The translations under genes were made by a program, and so were the position numbers. DNA of 64,000 nt from Cercis canadensis (taxonomy: Eukaryota > Streptophyta > Magnoliopsida > Fabales > Fabaceae), in NCBI GenBank assembly GCA_003255065.1, contig QAOA01008661.1, forward strand, positions 62,001 through 126,000, given 5' to 3'. Shown here piece by piece: positions 49,301-63,543 of this stretch. The first letter of the stretch is position 1; every line of letters begins with the position of its first letter. The notes under the pieces were generated by a model, which ran no database searches, was not told where the DNA came from, and saw nothing but the letters and a program-made list of their open reading frames with translations.

Positions 49301-51687
49301 TACCTTGCATGCAGTGATGTTGGCTACTTTATCCTGCCAACAACCACCATTGTTATCCAAGCACTCATTTGTCTCCACATCTGCCAAGAATTGTATGCCA
49401 ATCAGTAAGAATCAAATCCAGAACTAAAAAGTCAATGTAGAATTCTCTATATTTCATAGTACCAGAAAAAATATAAACATTTACCCGTGCTCAAACAAAC
49501 AGCTGGTTCAGTAGTTTCCTCAAATCCAGCACAAATGGCCTTCAGAACAGCACCTTTCTCCAATTTTCCTGAAAGAACAAATTTTAGAATGGAGAAGATC
49601 CATTTTATCAACTATCACACAAGCATACAGGACAAACCTCGATACTGTCGGTTATTGACAACAAGGGTAGGCAATATGGTAACATCACCTCGAGTCCCCT
49701 TCCCAACCTACAACAAGCAGTTTTGTCAAACTGCCATAGATAAATAAACCGATACAGCCAATTAATTAGTAGCATAAACTAATAGCAATTAAACAGGACA
49801 ATACTTGAGCATCTTGCTCTTCTTTCAAAACAGGATTATCAGAATCGGCCTCTGGATCTCCCATACAATTTTCTATCTTTTTAATATCAAGACCTGCAGA
49901 TATTGAATAAACATATTTACAAAGTCGTTAACAATACCCAGCACCCAAAGAGAACATGATAAACAATGATGATTCACTTACCAAGTGATCTAATAACGGC
50001 ATCTGCACATTCCTTATTGTATTTTTTCTCCTTCATGGGACATCTAATTTGAAAGTCAGTCACATAGTCCCACCACACCCAAGGCTTGCTGGTTTCATTT
50101 GCCACCTTGAAAACACATAGCTGCCTTAAATTTTCAATAACCACGTTTTTCCCATCATAACCTGTGCTGAAGTCCTGCTCAGGATCAGGAGCACAGTATC
50201 TTCCATGATTTATGCATTGGGACTTGCACTGTTTGCTTAATGTGAATGCCTGGGGACAGTACCAAGTTATATAGTGTGGTGTAAACTGAGAGTAACCACC
50301 TTTCTCTAGTATCTGTGCCGCACCCTTGAAATCCTTCACAAATTCCATCAACATATCGCATTTAACGCCACACTCATCATTGCTATTGGTCCAAAGCTCA
50401 TACTCCACACGATCATCAGGGTGGGGGACAGCCTCTCTCCAATCAAGATTTACATTGACCATATCTCCACTGCTTATGGCTTTCTTCAATGTTTCACCAA
50501 AACTTTTTTCAATGAGAGCTGATGGTATTGTTATGTTCTCTATGTATTTTGCAGATCCATCCTCTTCAGGTGTGTCCATAGTTATTAAGTTTTCCTCAAC
50601 ATCATCTGCAACAAGAACTGCGGAAGCTCCAGCCTTCTGGGCATTCCAGACCTTCAAAGCAAAGAAGCAATCTGAAAGGAACACATAAAAGCACTAAAAA
50701 TCCACCCCTGAGAATACCGAATTTTAAACTAAATTTAAAATTTTCAATTAAAGCAGTGTGAAGCTCCACAAAAAAAAAATGCCTGAGAACTCAAATTCAT
50801 AAATAAGAACTATTTAACCCTAAAGTAAAGTTTACCTCCAAATAGGTCCAGCATGTCCAAGAACCAACCACATATCTATGATTCTATATAAATAGGACCT
50901 AAGGACATATTGTCAACTATCAAACCATTCAGAATAACTGAAAGGGAAATCAATGGGTTTTTTTTTTTTTTTTTGAAAAAAAATCTTATCTGACAAATTA
51001 ATCCAAATTAAATAGACCATAATTCTAAGTAAACAAAATAGAGTAACTACACTTCAAAATCTGATCTGAACAAAAATGAAAACAGTGAAAAATCATAGAT
51101 GGCCGTGGAAGAGAGATATACAGATGCAAATAGAAATAAAGAGATACATTCCCCATGAAACAAAAAGCAAACCAAGTGAACTACAACCGACAAAAACAAC
51201 AAACTTTAACTTAGTAACATGCAGAACACTCAATGAAGTGAGAAGAATGCTTCTGCAGTAAAGCAAAACGAGCTACAAATCTCATAACTGCTCCAAATTA
51301 TCATGAAGTTACCTCCAAAAGTAAATTAAAAGAAGCCAATTGAACCAACTAGCAAATCAGTCAAAACACAAAAGTCTTACTTCCGCGATCGAGTAAAAGG
51401 ATGGTCGGAAGAGCTCCAGGCTTCGACTTGTAGGAAATCCCAGACTCATCGAACTCTTTGCAACCCTTCTGGTTATCCTTCGGGTACACCACGTTTCCAG
51501 CCATGCTACCTCCATACTGAGGTATCCCAAAGTTCCCAATCGCACTATCGTAGGTACCTTTGATTTTATCCGGCGAAGTCACCGTCAAGCTGTTCTTCTC
51601 CACCACGAATCTCGCCATTGATGAGGGCATGAAGGATAACAGCAGAAACCCTAGAAAGAAACTCAGTAATGATCTGCGGAGCTTCAT
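46367..51687 (-). CDS. VSR3: Vacuolar sorting receptor, VSR3/4-like (BP-80 family)
   Basis: Twelve exons: 51381-51687, 49982-50671, 49805-49893, 49638-49707, 49485-49568, 49304-49380, 49142-49223, 48006-48088, 47800-47866, 46980-47108, 46776-46885 and 46367-46465. They give 628 residues, normal for the family. In order: signal peptide (about 1-25), protease-associated domain with the RGxCxF cargo loop (RGNCFF, split by intron 1), the central domain with THWYCP-like ITWYCPQAF and [15 protein letters not shown] repeats ([19 protein letters not shown] and the calcium-binding type [16 protein letters not shown]), one transmembrane helix (about 569-591) and a cytosolic tail with the sorting signal YMPL (610-613). 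It binds NPIR-type vacuolar signals in the Golgi/TGN and cycles via clathrin. The tail ending [11 protein letters not shown] and the [15 protein letters not shown] stretch suit VSR3/4 rather than VSR1. Confidence 0.95.
48168..48201. repeat. (GAG)n microsatellite in a VSR intron
   Basis: About eleven GAG/GGA triplets without interruption inside the 1053-base intron between exons 7 and 8. It has no coding effect. Confidence 0.9.
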
Positions 51688-54600
51688 GTTTGGCACTTGA
51701 AGGATAGAAAAAGAGATCAGGGTTTCCAAAATTATATTCCAAAGGGGTTATCAATTATGCGGAACCAGGCATAAAAATTATGCCTTTATTCTGTTCGTGT
51801 TTCCACTTCAATTTGCTCCTCTCAGAGGCCAAAAGTGGGAACTAGTAAAAATTGGGACTTGCTCACTATTCTTCATTCATAAGGTATAAGGAGATGTTAG
51901 AAGAAAGTCTCAGGCTCTGAAGGAGACTTTGAGACTTGGAAACGCAAAGATCTCTGACTCTAATTGAGTCCGAGGAGAAAATTGTACTATTAACCATCCA
52001 CGGATTCCACTATTCAACGCTAGGTCGGTAACTCATAAACTTATTAATAAATAAATAACTTTTTATAATGATATTTAATAAATAAATTTAACAAATACTT
52101 TCGATAAGCTAAAAAAAAATTGGTTAGATTCTTTTCTAAGAAATATAATTTTTATTTTGCAGTTATCGTTTCTGACAAACGCTGTAAATAAATATGACAA
52201 GTAAGAGAAACAAGAGTTAGAATATAACCAATTCAGTGAATTNCCCGAAGATCTATTCAGAGATTATTAGTGGAATTCATTTTTCACTCTTTCTAAAAGA
52301 AGTTTATAAAAGTGGGGACCAACCAGAAAAAAAAAAAAAAATCTATGATAACTATTAAGTAGGGAAGACAGTTTAGCATTTATTTAGTGTCAATTTTCAG
52401 TAATACCCCTAAAGCATGATCCCTATAAGGTTCCTAAAATGACGAGAGCTAAGGAGAACTCTGGCAAAGTGAAATGCGAGTGTTAACTGTATGACAATTA
52501 ACATAATTTGAGTTCCATTTATCCTATTTAATTTAAACATTTATCTTCTCCTCATCTTTCTCCCTCTCTGCTTAACAACAAGAATCTTAGTAAAAAGAAA
52601 AAAAAAAAAGTGCAGTAATAAATAATAATTAATCACTTAATTAGCCAGCGGATTCATGTGTTGAACTCTTTTTTTTTTTTTTTTTTTCCCTCCCTTGCTG
52701 GTCTATGTTATTCTTATCTTTTTTAATTATATGCTCGATTTCTTTGTTACACTGAGTTAGATTTGGAGAAAATATACTTTAATGATGCTAAAACAACCTA
52801 AGCTCCAATACGTTTGAAGTCAAATGTTCTGAGTTTGAATTATTTAAATTACACTTGTTAGGAGAAATTTATTGATTATTGTTTTCGTCTCAATAGAAAT
52901 TAGTCTCATATTTAAAGAGTGTGAGAATCTTCTAAGTGTAAACCAACCAAAAAAAGTGAATTTCTTTCTAAAATATTAGGCAAGATGCACCTAAGAATTT
53001 CTTCTATTATCTACTTTGGAGCTTCAATAGTAGGAACGCAAAAGAAATTGAAGACTATGTAAAATTTGTTGTTAAGGCATTGAGTGAACCAAAAAACCGA
53101 TTGCTTGAGAAAGAACTTTCCTTTCTATTTGAAGCATTGAGGAAGATTTATAACTTTTGTGTTTGTTTCTAATCAGAACTTATCATAATTCTTTTCTTTT
53201 CAAGAATTACTTTATCCCAAATCGATTAACGAATTGCAATTTGCAGTCACGCGTGGTAAGGTATCCAAAACTTTAATTTGTGTTGACAATTCTCCTTTAT
53301 ATTTTAGCCATTTAGTAGTTTCATTAAATTACAATTAAATTATCAATAATTAAGTAATACTAAAATTATATTTCTAACTGATTAAATTTTGTATTTAAAC
53401 TCAAAATCATAAGTAATTTTTTTTTTTAAAAAATAGTAATTTAGTGCTACTCCATATAGAAGTATTACCACGAATGTCTCCGCAATTAGTGGAGGAGGGA
53501 TCTGATCTGAAATTGGGGTGAAAAGGCAAGGAAAACACTGGAAGGTGATGTGGCTGTGTTTTAACCGTTGCTTGTAGAATGGGTCCCATCTTAATAATTT
53601 GATGAATGGCCGCAGTTTTAGCCTTGTATGGGAGCTGGATCAATAAATATTGGTTATCTCTGTTATGAGTTAAGTTATGGGTAATTTGGGTATCATCAAT
53701 TACCTGAGCCCCAACACTCACCTCCCTAAAATAAAGAAAGAGGCAAGTCATTTTCGCAGCAAGGGGACACGTTGGGAAATTATTTGTCAAGCGTAGGCTA
53801 TAGTGGTTTAGAATCTTACAAAATAATCACATGCCCTTTTACACACGATAGCTATATAATAAAAAAAAATGTAATTACTTTGATTAAACATGAGAGCATG
53901 TTTTAGGAAAAGAAAAGAAAAGTACATAATGGAGATTGAATTTTTTATATTAAACACAGATTAAATGTTATTAGACTCAATAGCCATGAACATAAAGCAT
54001 TTTTAGTTTTTAAATATATAAATAATTTTCTCAATAATATATATTTTTATATTATTATAAGTTGAGGTGAAAAAAAAAATACATATAAGCAAAATAGGCT
54101 ACTCAGATGACTTGTTCCAACCAATATCCATCTGACAACTGTCCTCAATGACTCACTCGGACCAATCTTAGGTGGACACTAGACATTGTGCAGAAGGGAA
54201 TGGCTCCAAAAAGATGCAGAATGTTAAAAAAAAAAATACAGGCATTAATCACGTGGTTTATCTATCCATATCAGTATTCTAAGTGGTCCAGAAAATGAAT
54301 GGTAGTAGTATTATTGATTTTGTCGTCAAGTTCTTTAAAAATTTGTGTAAGGTGAAAAGACTAGAGGATAAGAAAGGCTCAGAGTCTCAGACCCACCAAA
54401 CTTCCCCAACACCAACAATTTTTAAAATCAATTCAAATGCCACGCACGAACAAATCGAGGATGAGCATGCCAGACAAAGAAATCAGATATTTTAGAAAGG
54501 AAAAAAAAAGAAAAAAGAGAGTAAATTCCACAGTTGTCTTATCCTAAAGACAGGTAAGTGTATAATGATAAATGTGCTTCAATGCATAATTATACACACA

Positions 54601-54861
54601 CACAATTTAATTGCATTAGAAATTGTGTTGGTGAGGGATTCACGTGCAAGCTTTGGAAAGATACCTCTGCTTCATTATTTTCACTCTTCTTTTATGCTTT
54701 TTTTATTTGAAATCCTTACAATAGTACAGAAATTTGCCTTTGAGTCGTATGAACAGAGAGAGGAGTAAAAGTCGGTACTAAGCTACTTATATCTTCACCA
54801 TAAGCAACATTAATGTACAGAATGAGCGCATATAACATGTGACTAGAGTTATTTTTCCTTT
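51688..54861. other. Intergenic between VSR and DUF936 genes
   Basis: The first ~250 bases are the VSR leader and promoter. The remainder is AT-rich with homopolymers and one N at 52243. A less AT-rich patch near 53450-53790 has an open frame on the minus strand with no recognisable domain. No gene supported. Confidence 0.55.
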
Positions 54862-57800
54862 TTAAAAATCTACTAGCTCACCTTTGATTAGAACCCTTGA
54901 GGTCTTACATCCATCGATGGCATTAGTATGTTCCAAAGCCAGTGCAGTTCTTTCAACATTCTGCAAGAGAACTGCATATATCTTGTCTCTCACCCTTCCA
55001 TAAGCTTGTAATTCAGAATCCCCCAATATAGAACCACCTTTGTGTCCCACCATCATATCCAACCAGTCATTCACCTTCTTAATCTGACGCATCATTTCAG
55101 CTACTTCAATATCTGATGACTTAGATGAAGTTTTGCTTTTAACCTCATCTAAATAGTCTTCAACATGAGCCAAAAACCATTTCTTGCATTCATCCTGCAA
55201 ACTGCTTGATAGCTGAGCAGCTGCATCTATAGTGCTTCCTTTTACCCAATCTGGTGAACTGCATTCAGCAGCCAATCCAATGTGCATCTCAACATTGTTC
55301 CTTTGCATCCTAACCAGGCTCATGCCCTTTGGTTTCTGACTGAAATTTGTGATGGGTTTTTTTGTTGTGTTTGTAGCATGAAAGGAAACAGTATTAGAGG
55401 AAGAAATTGGGTTAAGATCAGATAATAAAGCTGCTTTAACCCAAGAAGTTGCACTTTTCTTTCTCTCCAATGCAAGTTTTAGTGCTTCGCTGACGGAACC
55501 AGGGCTATTTGGATCGCCATCATTCTCTCTTAGTGGACTAATGCTCTTCAGTGACTGAACAATTAATAAAGTCTGATTCATGTCATTTTGAAGGTTGAAG
55601 AACTTATCAACTGATGGCTGCTGATTATCTGCCTTGGCCAACTGAAGCATTGAGTATGCGCTGCGAAGAAAGGAGGATTAATAATCAGGTCGCTACCAAC
55701 CACAACCTAAATTTTTGCGACTGTTATTATAAAAGGAGATGAATGAATCAATTCTGATGATGAGCAAGAGGAGAAAAAAAGATATCATTGCTGGCATAAA
55801 CGTTCTCTAGTGCCCTTTATTACACTATTTATGCAGGAAATGTGAAGGACACTATTATGCAGAAATTACTCAAGCACAAGATAAGTAGCAGACATGAGCT
55901 AAATACTGTGCTCGTCCTGTATACAAACTATTATAATCACAAATCAATGACTTTAACAACATGAACTTTACTCATCCTATGTGCTTTCTTCTGTATTCAT
56001 TATAAATGGGAACTGTCTATCCTTCCATATCATCCCCTAAAGATTACAGTGCTAAATATAGAACTAAGCCATTTGTATTTGGGATTGGGAACCTCTTATA
56101 AGCTGTTCAAGGAATCAGCCTACTGTCAATTCACTCTCCTTTCTAATTTCATAATAAATTTAATTGCAGTGTAAGTTACATAAGGAAAGATATGAAATTT
56201 GCCACTGAAGCGTAGACACCAAGAATCTATCCCTTCACCTTAAAAAACTTCACCAGAATAAGGAACTTCTCAAGCCAGTTCCCTGATTAATAGCGTCATC
56301 AAGGATTGGCTATCCAACTTATCATGCTTCGTCCAGAAGTGGAAAAATGATTACCCCACTACAAGCTTCTTTTTGAGCAAATCTAATTAGGTATTTAATG
56401 CCAGCCTCTATCTGGTATGATTTTAAGGTTTAGGGGTTGGTCTGAGGAGTTGCAACCCATTGGAGTCAATGTGAAAGAAGAACCCACAAGTATTAGGCTT
56501 TCTTGATCTAAGACAAATACTACCTGCTTCTTTGTGTATGTCTAGAACAATAGAAAAGGTCTTACTCAGGAAAGCCAGGACCTGTTCTAATTAAGCATAT
56601 TGTCTGGACAACTGTGTAATGTTGGCTTTCCTAAACACTCCATAGAAGTAACTGCTGCCATTGGGCTTGCCATATCTGTTTGTGTAGTTAAATTAATTCT
56701 TGCTCATTGGCGATGAAACTAACCCAAGTCTAACTCTTAAATTCATTGAAATGAGGTGTATCGTTTAGCAACAATTTGAATCTCAGGCCAAAGCATCATT
56801 ACTTCTCAATATGTTTTTACAAAGAAACATAAAACTTGGTCTGAATTTTATAAACGATAGGATAGAAAAATTTAAATTGCTAAGGATGAGCCAAAGCCAA
56901 ACAATAGAAAAGAAAAATATGCATTCACATTTTATCAGTTGTCGGGATAATCTTGAAACAAACATAGAAACGCTTTACTACTTAGCTGAGCTTTGTGCAG
57001 CAAAACAATTCATAAGAGTAAATAATGCAGATATTAATGGGATTGCAGACATAAACAACAGCTAAAACTTCAAGTTTTGATTGCATGCAAAGGGATAATA
57101 TTCGAGTTCTTGTTGACTTAATTGATATTAAATTGTTAAAATTTGGAATCTTGGGCACAAATTTAAAACATAGCAGTAGAACAGCCTATTTGGAGAGTGT
57201 GGATCAAATGCCAGCAACTACTAGTGTAACTTTACCAAATTGTAACAGACATGCGCAGGAAGTGTCACAACCTTAATACACATGAAATGACATTTTCCTT
57301 GTGAGTTTCTTTAAAATGACAGTTATCAACGGAAAGAAAACTTCAAATAAAGCAATTGGATGTTCTGTTGCATAACTTTTCACAAGCATACATTTGTGCA
57401 TACCTTAGGCATTTGAGAATTCTCTCAGCAGCAGAAGCTTCTTGAAGAACATCAACTGCAGCAAGCACACTTGCTTCTTTAAGCCTCAAGACCTCCTGTG
57501 ATCACAAATAGGGACTTACAACCTACTTTTCTATTTCTTTTACATACGAAGGAGCAAGTTTCATACATGGTGATATTTCAGTGAGGCACAAACAATACCT
57601 TGCCATGCTTCGCTAAAATAGAGGGAAGAGAATTCCATAAAATCCTCGTTTCTTCCATTTTCTTGTCACTGTCTGAACTGAAGATGGAAGCTGGGTCTAT
57701 GGATTTTTCACAATATTTTACTGTTGTAGAAGTCTTACTCTGGTTGGAACTTCCAATAGATTTTGTAGCCGAGCCAATATATTTTACTCTAGTTTTTGAT

Positions 57801-57925
57801 TTTGAGTTTTCTTCAGAGCTGTCATACCTTGCAGCACGAAGGGGAGAAGTCTGTCAACACAGGAAAGTCAGACTCAGAATGCAGGAGCAATCCATGATGC
57901 TAGATTGTCACGATTCACAAAGGAA

Positions 57926-57958
<33 letters not shown>

Positions 57959-57995
57959 AAAAAAAATAATTAAAAAAAAAAAAAATATTAAAAAA

Positions 57996-58037
<42 letters not shown>

Positions 58038-59021
58038 GGAGAAGGAATAATTAAGAATCATACATAGTTTCCCAATATATATAAAATGATTGAAAGTTTA
58101 AATAATGCAAGCAAAATTGGAAAACAGGCTTTGCCATACTTAAAACTTGAAATATAGACCTATTAGGAATAATTAAGTTATGTTTCTCCTCTTTTTCGAT
58201 AAAACTATATATGACAGCTAAGTGAGTTCAACCATATTTTAGTCTAATTAAATTTGATCCTAAGGAAAAGCTTGCAAGATATGAGCAAAGTCACAAGCAA
58301 GTCAGGCACTTACACTAGCACTACGGCTACAACCAGCTGGTCTCATCTCTTGTTTGACAACATTTGCATCTAAACTTTCTCTGCCGTTCCAGCTTCTTCT
58401 TTTTGCTGGTGTAGATGACGAAGTGGATATTGTAATATCAACAAAATTTGATTCATATTCTTGTATTACCTTCTTCACATCAGAAATATCCTTCTGCACA
58501 TCAAAATATCTAGAAATTCTACCAATATTCTCCCCAGGCCGGACTTTTGACGCAGTTGAAGACCGAGATCTTTCGCGTGGCTTCTTCTCCTGACTAACTT
58601 GGCTCTCCATTTTCAACACAGAATCAGACAGTCCACGTAAATTTTCCAGTTTTTCTATAGAAACAAGATCTTGAGGATTCCCAGTGCAGGGAAATCGACC
58701 TGGGACAGCCTTTATACCTCTAAGCATTGGAACTGGATCTGATGACTCCAATTTTTCAACATATATCAACTGCCCAAGTCGAAGCTTATTGCAAAGAACC
58801 ATCTCATTCTGTTCTTGTGGCAGAGACACAAACAAGGCATGTGAAGAATCTGAAACCTTCAAGTAAAACCCCTGGTAAGGCCAAAGATCACCTTCTGCAG
58901 ATACAGGAATTATGCTTCGAATTTGTAACAAAAATGGCTTTTGGTCTTCCTTCGCCTTTTTACCCATACCCATTTCACGAAAGACTTTCTGAAGGACCCC
59001 GGAAGTTAAAAATTCCATCAT
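54862..59021 (-). CDS. DUF936 family protein
   Basis: Four exons: 58314-59021, 57599-57850, 57404-57495 and 54862-55660, encoding 616 residues. Two adjacent ATGs (59019-59021 and 59016-59018) begin the frame; the first is used here. The N-terminal ~140 residues form the plant DUF936 module: GVLQKVF, LLQIRSIIPV, WPYQGFYLKVSDSSHALFVSLP, LGQLIYVEKLE, and PVPMLRGIKAVPGRFPC. A Ser/Arg/Lys-rich middle follows, then a C-terminal helical region (LRLKEASVLAAVDVLQEASAA and WLAHVE-like WFLAHVEDYLDEV). This class is found in land plants and its molecular function is not established; the N-terminal part looks like an OB-type beta fold, which is inference. Intron 3 (55661-57403) is long and intron 1 holds a poly-A tract. 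Confidence 0.9.
57928..58029. repeat. Poly-A tract in DUF936 intron 1
   Basis: About 100 bases composed almost only of A with rare T and G, in plus orientation, inside the intron between exons 1 and 2. On the sense (minus) strand it is a poly-U run in the intron. Length is likely variable and hard to assemble. Confidence 0.85.
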
Positions 59022-60401
59022 TATCGAAATACTAAAGAGAAGAAGGAAAGGAAACCCTGAACTTCCATCAAACAACGAATGTAGTGCTGATTTGGGACTT
59101 TCTTCGAATTATTTGAGAGCAGCCCTCTTAGAAAAGAAAATGCACGAAACAAGAATGAGTACCCCGTGAAAATGGGTTGCAAATGCAATAGCGATGAAAA
59201 TCCATATGAATGAGGATTCAAGGAGTATTTTTTTTTTTTTTCTTTTGATGAATTTACGTGGGATAAAGAAACAAGTTGCTGTTTGTTCTTGAGAAATGTG
59301 GTGAGTTGTAAAGGATTTTTAAATTTCTTCTATAATCACGCCCCGGAGGGTGGAACTGGAAAACTGGGGAGGTAGTTAAAACCGTTAGTCAGGGTTGGGC
59401 CTATTGGGCCTAAATCTGGCTTGCAAAGCTGAAGTCATCTGGATTGGGCTGGATGGGCCTATATCTCCCTTCAATTTAATTTTTTCTCGGCCCAGTCTTT
59501 CATATATTTTCATAAAATTCTTTTTACCAAAAATAAAATGTATAATATGTGTGGGCCATGGGATAGTTCGATTAGGCTCTCTGAATTTTTTTTGTCAGGA
59601 TTCTTTTTTTCGTTTCATTTTTCCCTTTTACCTTTTGTTACTGCATGTCAAACCTTTTTTTTTTTTTTTCAAATTAATTGAAAATTTGTAACATATCTTG
59701 TGAGTGTGGGAATAATTGAGCCAGAATGACATCTTTCTCATTCCTTCTCAATAACTGTAAATAGAAATTACTAAAGTTTTATGAAAAATAAAAAAATTGA
59801 CATCCCAGAGGGAAATTACTAAAATCAAGCCACTAAGAAATAGTTCTTAAATGCACTATCTTATAAGTTTTCCTGTCACAGAAGCGTGCATTCTTTCCTC
59901 TGCTATTTCTTCGAAGTCACCCTACCATGAGTGCCTCTTTCTCTTCTCTCCACTCTCTTCGTAGGTGTAGCAAAAATTTGAAAAGAAATAGTTCATTATT
60001 GGACAACAGTCAAATTATCTTTGTTAGCATATCATATATTGATACCCCATATCCAGTGCATGAAGAATAAATTTTACACCAAGTTACCAACAATTATTGG
60101 CAGTATCTAATGAAACGGTCAAGATGGTTTAACATGGACCACGAAGTGCACTAGCTAGTGGTGCCACTCGAGAGCTAAAGAAGCTTTTGTTTCGCCTAAG
60201 CATCTTGCAATGATTGTATATATACTGCCTAAACTGGAGTAAAGCAATCTAACTTCCAAGAGTATTTCTCAATCCACAAGCAACCCTCGGAAAAGTGTAC
60301 AATCTCTTAGCTCAAACTTCTGCTATAAAAATGAAGCAGAGTGGTTACTTTCTCCTTCCAAATCCAACATAACACAAAAATACACGTAGTTTTGACAAAC
60401 C
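59022..60401. promoter_or_regulatory. Divergent promoter region, DUF936 and BXL6-like genes
   Basis: The DUF936 side carries several site II words between about 59393 and 59560: TTGGGCCTATTGGGCCTAAA, TTGGGCTGGATGGGCCTATA, CGGCCCAGT and GTGGGCCATGGG. The BXL side has a TATA box at 60324-60330. Poly-T runs lie at 59228-59241 and 59656-59669. No additional gene is seen in the interval. Confidence 0.55.
60324..60330 (+). promoter_or_regulatory. TATA box of the BXL6-like gene
   Basis: TATAAAA in the context CTGCTATAAAAATGAAGC, 78 bases upstream of the ATG at 60402, leaving a short leader. Confidence 0.6.
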
Positions 60402-63400
60402 ATGAAAAACCACATTTTCTTATCCCTTTTCCTTCCATTTCTGATGGTCCCAATTGCCTGCCAAAAACATGCATGTGACAAAGGTTCTCCTCAGACTAGC
60501 AAGTTCCCATTTTGCAACACTTCCCTATCTTATGAGGCCAGAGCCAAGGACCTAGTGTCACGCCTAACTCTCCAAGAGAAGGCACAACAATTAGTAAATG
60601 CAGCTGCTGGTATATCCAGGCTGGGCGTGCCGGCTTACGAATGGTGGTCAGAAGCACTTCATGGTGTGTCCAATGTAGGGCCAGGCACACGCTTTGACAG
60701 CAGGGTGCCCGGTGCCACTAGTTTTCCAGCAGTGATACTATCAGCTGCAAGTTTTAATGCAGGTTTGTGGTACAAGATGGGGCAGGTTGTGTCAACTGAG
60801 GCTAGAGCCATGTACAATGTGGGCTTGGCTGGCTTGACATTTTGGAGTCCTAATGTGAATGTGTTCCGTGACCCCAGATGGGGCCGTGGCCAGGAAACAC
60901 CAGGCGAAGACCCTTTGCTAGTTTCTAGATATGCTGTCAAGTATGTTACTGGTCTACAACAAGTGGGTGATGAAGCAACTTCACATGGTGATAGGCTTAA
61001 GGTTTCAAGTTGTTGCAAGCATTATACTGCTTATGATCTTGACAATTGGAAAGGCATTGATCGGTTTCACTTTGATGCAAAGGTAATGACAAATGCAAAA
61101 GTTGATAAATGTGGTTGAACTTCATAAACAATTAGATTGCTAAAGCATTAATTTTTTTCTTTTCTTTTACTTGTTTGTACTTGAATTCTTTCCAAAAGGA
61201 CAGAAATGTTAAAGGTGTAAATGAAGTCTAAACATGTGGTTGAAAAATAAATGAATGTCCTTGAAAATATTAATTATGAGTGTTGGAGAAGTATGCCAAA
61301 GTAGTGAAGATGCCTATTATAGTAATAATATAAGATTCATAATCACCTATAATAATGAAAATTGTCATTTTGGGGTTGTTCCAGGTGACAAAGCAAGACT
61401 TGGAGGACACGTATCAGCCACCATTTAAGAGTTGTGTGGAGGAGGGGCATGTTAGCAGTGTAATGTGTTCTTATAACAGGGTGAATGGGATTCCTACTTG
61501 TGCTGACCCAGACCTACTCCAAGGGGTAGTCAGAGGCCAATGGGATCTAGATGGGTTTGTCTTCCATTCTCAAACCTCAATTAGTCTTTTTTTAATGAAA
61601 AATTAGGCTAACTAAAGTCTAAAACATTTCAAAGCAATGTCTGCTCTATAAAACCTCTATATGGATCTATAAATTTCATGATGAAGTCCTTTTCAGACTC
61701 CTTTCATTCTTTGCTCTTGTAACTCGTGCTAACCAGGTGAAGCTTCTTAATACTTTTTTGCTTGCTGTCCAAGCAGATACATTGTTTCAGACTGTGATTC
61801 AGTGGAAGTATATTACAATGCAATTCATTACACTGCAACACCTGAAGATGCAGTAGCTCTTGCCTTGAAAGCAGGTAGGTTTTGAAGGTCACAAAATAAG
61901 AGTTCTCTGATTGTAACTTCTATAAGAATAATATCAGCCAAAAAAAGAATCTATAATTAAGAATAAAAAGTTTCAGTATCTCCAGCATTATTTAATGGAT
62001 TTGAATCGTAATCATGCAGGTTTGAACATGAACTGTGGCACCTATTTAGGAAAATACACAGCAAATGCAGTCAACTTGAAAAAGGTGGATGTATCAATTG
62101 TAGACCAGGCCTTAGTGTACAACTACATAGTCTTAATGAGACTAGGGTTCTTTGATGATCCCAAGTCACTTCCATTTGCAAACCTTGGGCCACCTGATGT
62201 ATGTACTAGCGATAATCAACAATTAGCCCTTGATGCTGCAAAGCAAGGGATAGTTCTGCTGGAAAACAAAGGAGCTCTTCCTTTGTCCCAAACTAACATT
62301 AAAAATCTAGCTGTGGTTGGACCAAATGCCAATGCCACCAGAGTTATGATTAGCAACTATGCTGGGATACCTTGCCGCTACACTAGCCCTTTACAAGGAC
62401 TAAACAAGTATATTTCAACTGCAACTTATGCACCTGGTTGTAGCAGTGTTAAATGCAGTGATCAGAGCCTTATTTCCGCGGCGACTAAAGCTGCTTCCAA
62501 TGCAGATGCAGTGGTGGTGGTTGTGGGATTAGACCAATCTATTGAGGCAGAAGGCCTGGACAGAGTGAACTTAACATTACCAGGATTTCAAGAGAAGCTT
62601 GTGAAAGATGTGGCTGATGCTACCAATGGAATAGTGATTCTAGTCATAATGGCAGCTGGTCCAACAGACATTTCTTTCACTAACAGTGTGAGCAAAATTG
62701 GGGGAATTTTGTGGGTAGGGTATCCTGGTCAAGATGGAGGGGATGCTATAGCCCAAGTAATATTTGGAGACTACAATCCAGGTACTAATTTGATTTTCCA
62801 ATGCTCAAATTTATCTTATACTGTTACCAGATCAGGGCTCAAAAAATTATCAGATACTAACATTAAAGTCTCAATTTTTAGCTGGTAGGTCACCATTTAC
62901 ATGGTACCCACAATCCTATGCAGATCAAGTGCCTATGAGTGACATGAACATGAGAGCCAACAGCAGTAGGAATTTCCCAGGAAGAACTTATAGGTTTTAC
63001 ACTGGGGAATCTCTTTATGAATTTGGCCATGGATTAAGCTACTCTACCTTCTCCATGTACATAGCATCTGCTCCCTCCACTATACTGATCGAGCACAACA
63101 CATCCTTTTCTGACGCACATAACATTCTCTCCACCAACTCAGCCACTCAACTTGATGGCCAAGCAATTGACATCTCAACCATAAATTGCTTGGATTTGTC
63201 ATTTCTGCTTGTCATTGGTGTCAAGAACAAGGGCCCCCGTGATGGTTCCCATGTGGTGCTAGTGTTCTGGGAGCCAGCAAGTTCAGATCTGCTAGCAGGG
63301 GCACCAATTAACCAATTGATAGGATTTGAAAGGCTTCAAGTTAAGGTTGGCAAGATAGAGTTTGTGACAGTGAAGATAAATATATGCCAGCTGCTAACTA

Positions 63401-63543
63401 TTGTCGACAGTGATGGAAAAAGAAAGTTGGTCATTGGAGAGCACACCATTTTGGTTGGTTCCTCCAATGAATCCCAGGTTAGACACCACATTGATGTTAG
63501 ACTTTCAGCAAGTAAAAATGGACAGGACTTCTCCAATGTCTAA
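60402..63543 (+). CDS. BXL6: GH3 beta-D-xylosidase, BXL6-like
   Basis: Five exons: 60402-61082, 61385-61554, 61777-61874, 62020-62781 and 62882-63543, giving 790 residues, normal for plant BXLs. A signal peptide (about 1-20, [20 protein letters not shown]) directs secretion to the cell wall. The GH3 N-terminal barrel shows [37 protein letters not shown] and [17 protein letters not shown]. The catalytic nucleophile is Asp of YIVSDCDS (about D289). The C-terminal domains carry [41 protein letters not shown] and [19 protein letters not shown], then a fibronectin-III-like end. N-glycosylation sites such as NATR and NLTL are present. It should release xylose (or arabinose) from xylan or arabinan side chains. 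Sequence stretches fit BXL6 of Arabidopsis best; substrate is not decided by sequence. Confidence 0.94.

Noticed and set aside
53407-53790. 127-residue open frame on the minus strand
   Set aside because: No recognisable domain, no splice partner and biased composition at the poly-A end; kept only as a note in the intergenic entry.
56783-57276. Several open frames in DUF936 intron 3
   Set aside because: Short, no domain, inside an intron whose flanking exons join perfectly in frame.
59022-59075. Extension of the DUF936 protein upstream of 59021
   Set aside because: The added hydrophobic residues begin at a TTG, not an ATG, and family members begin just before the GVL motif.
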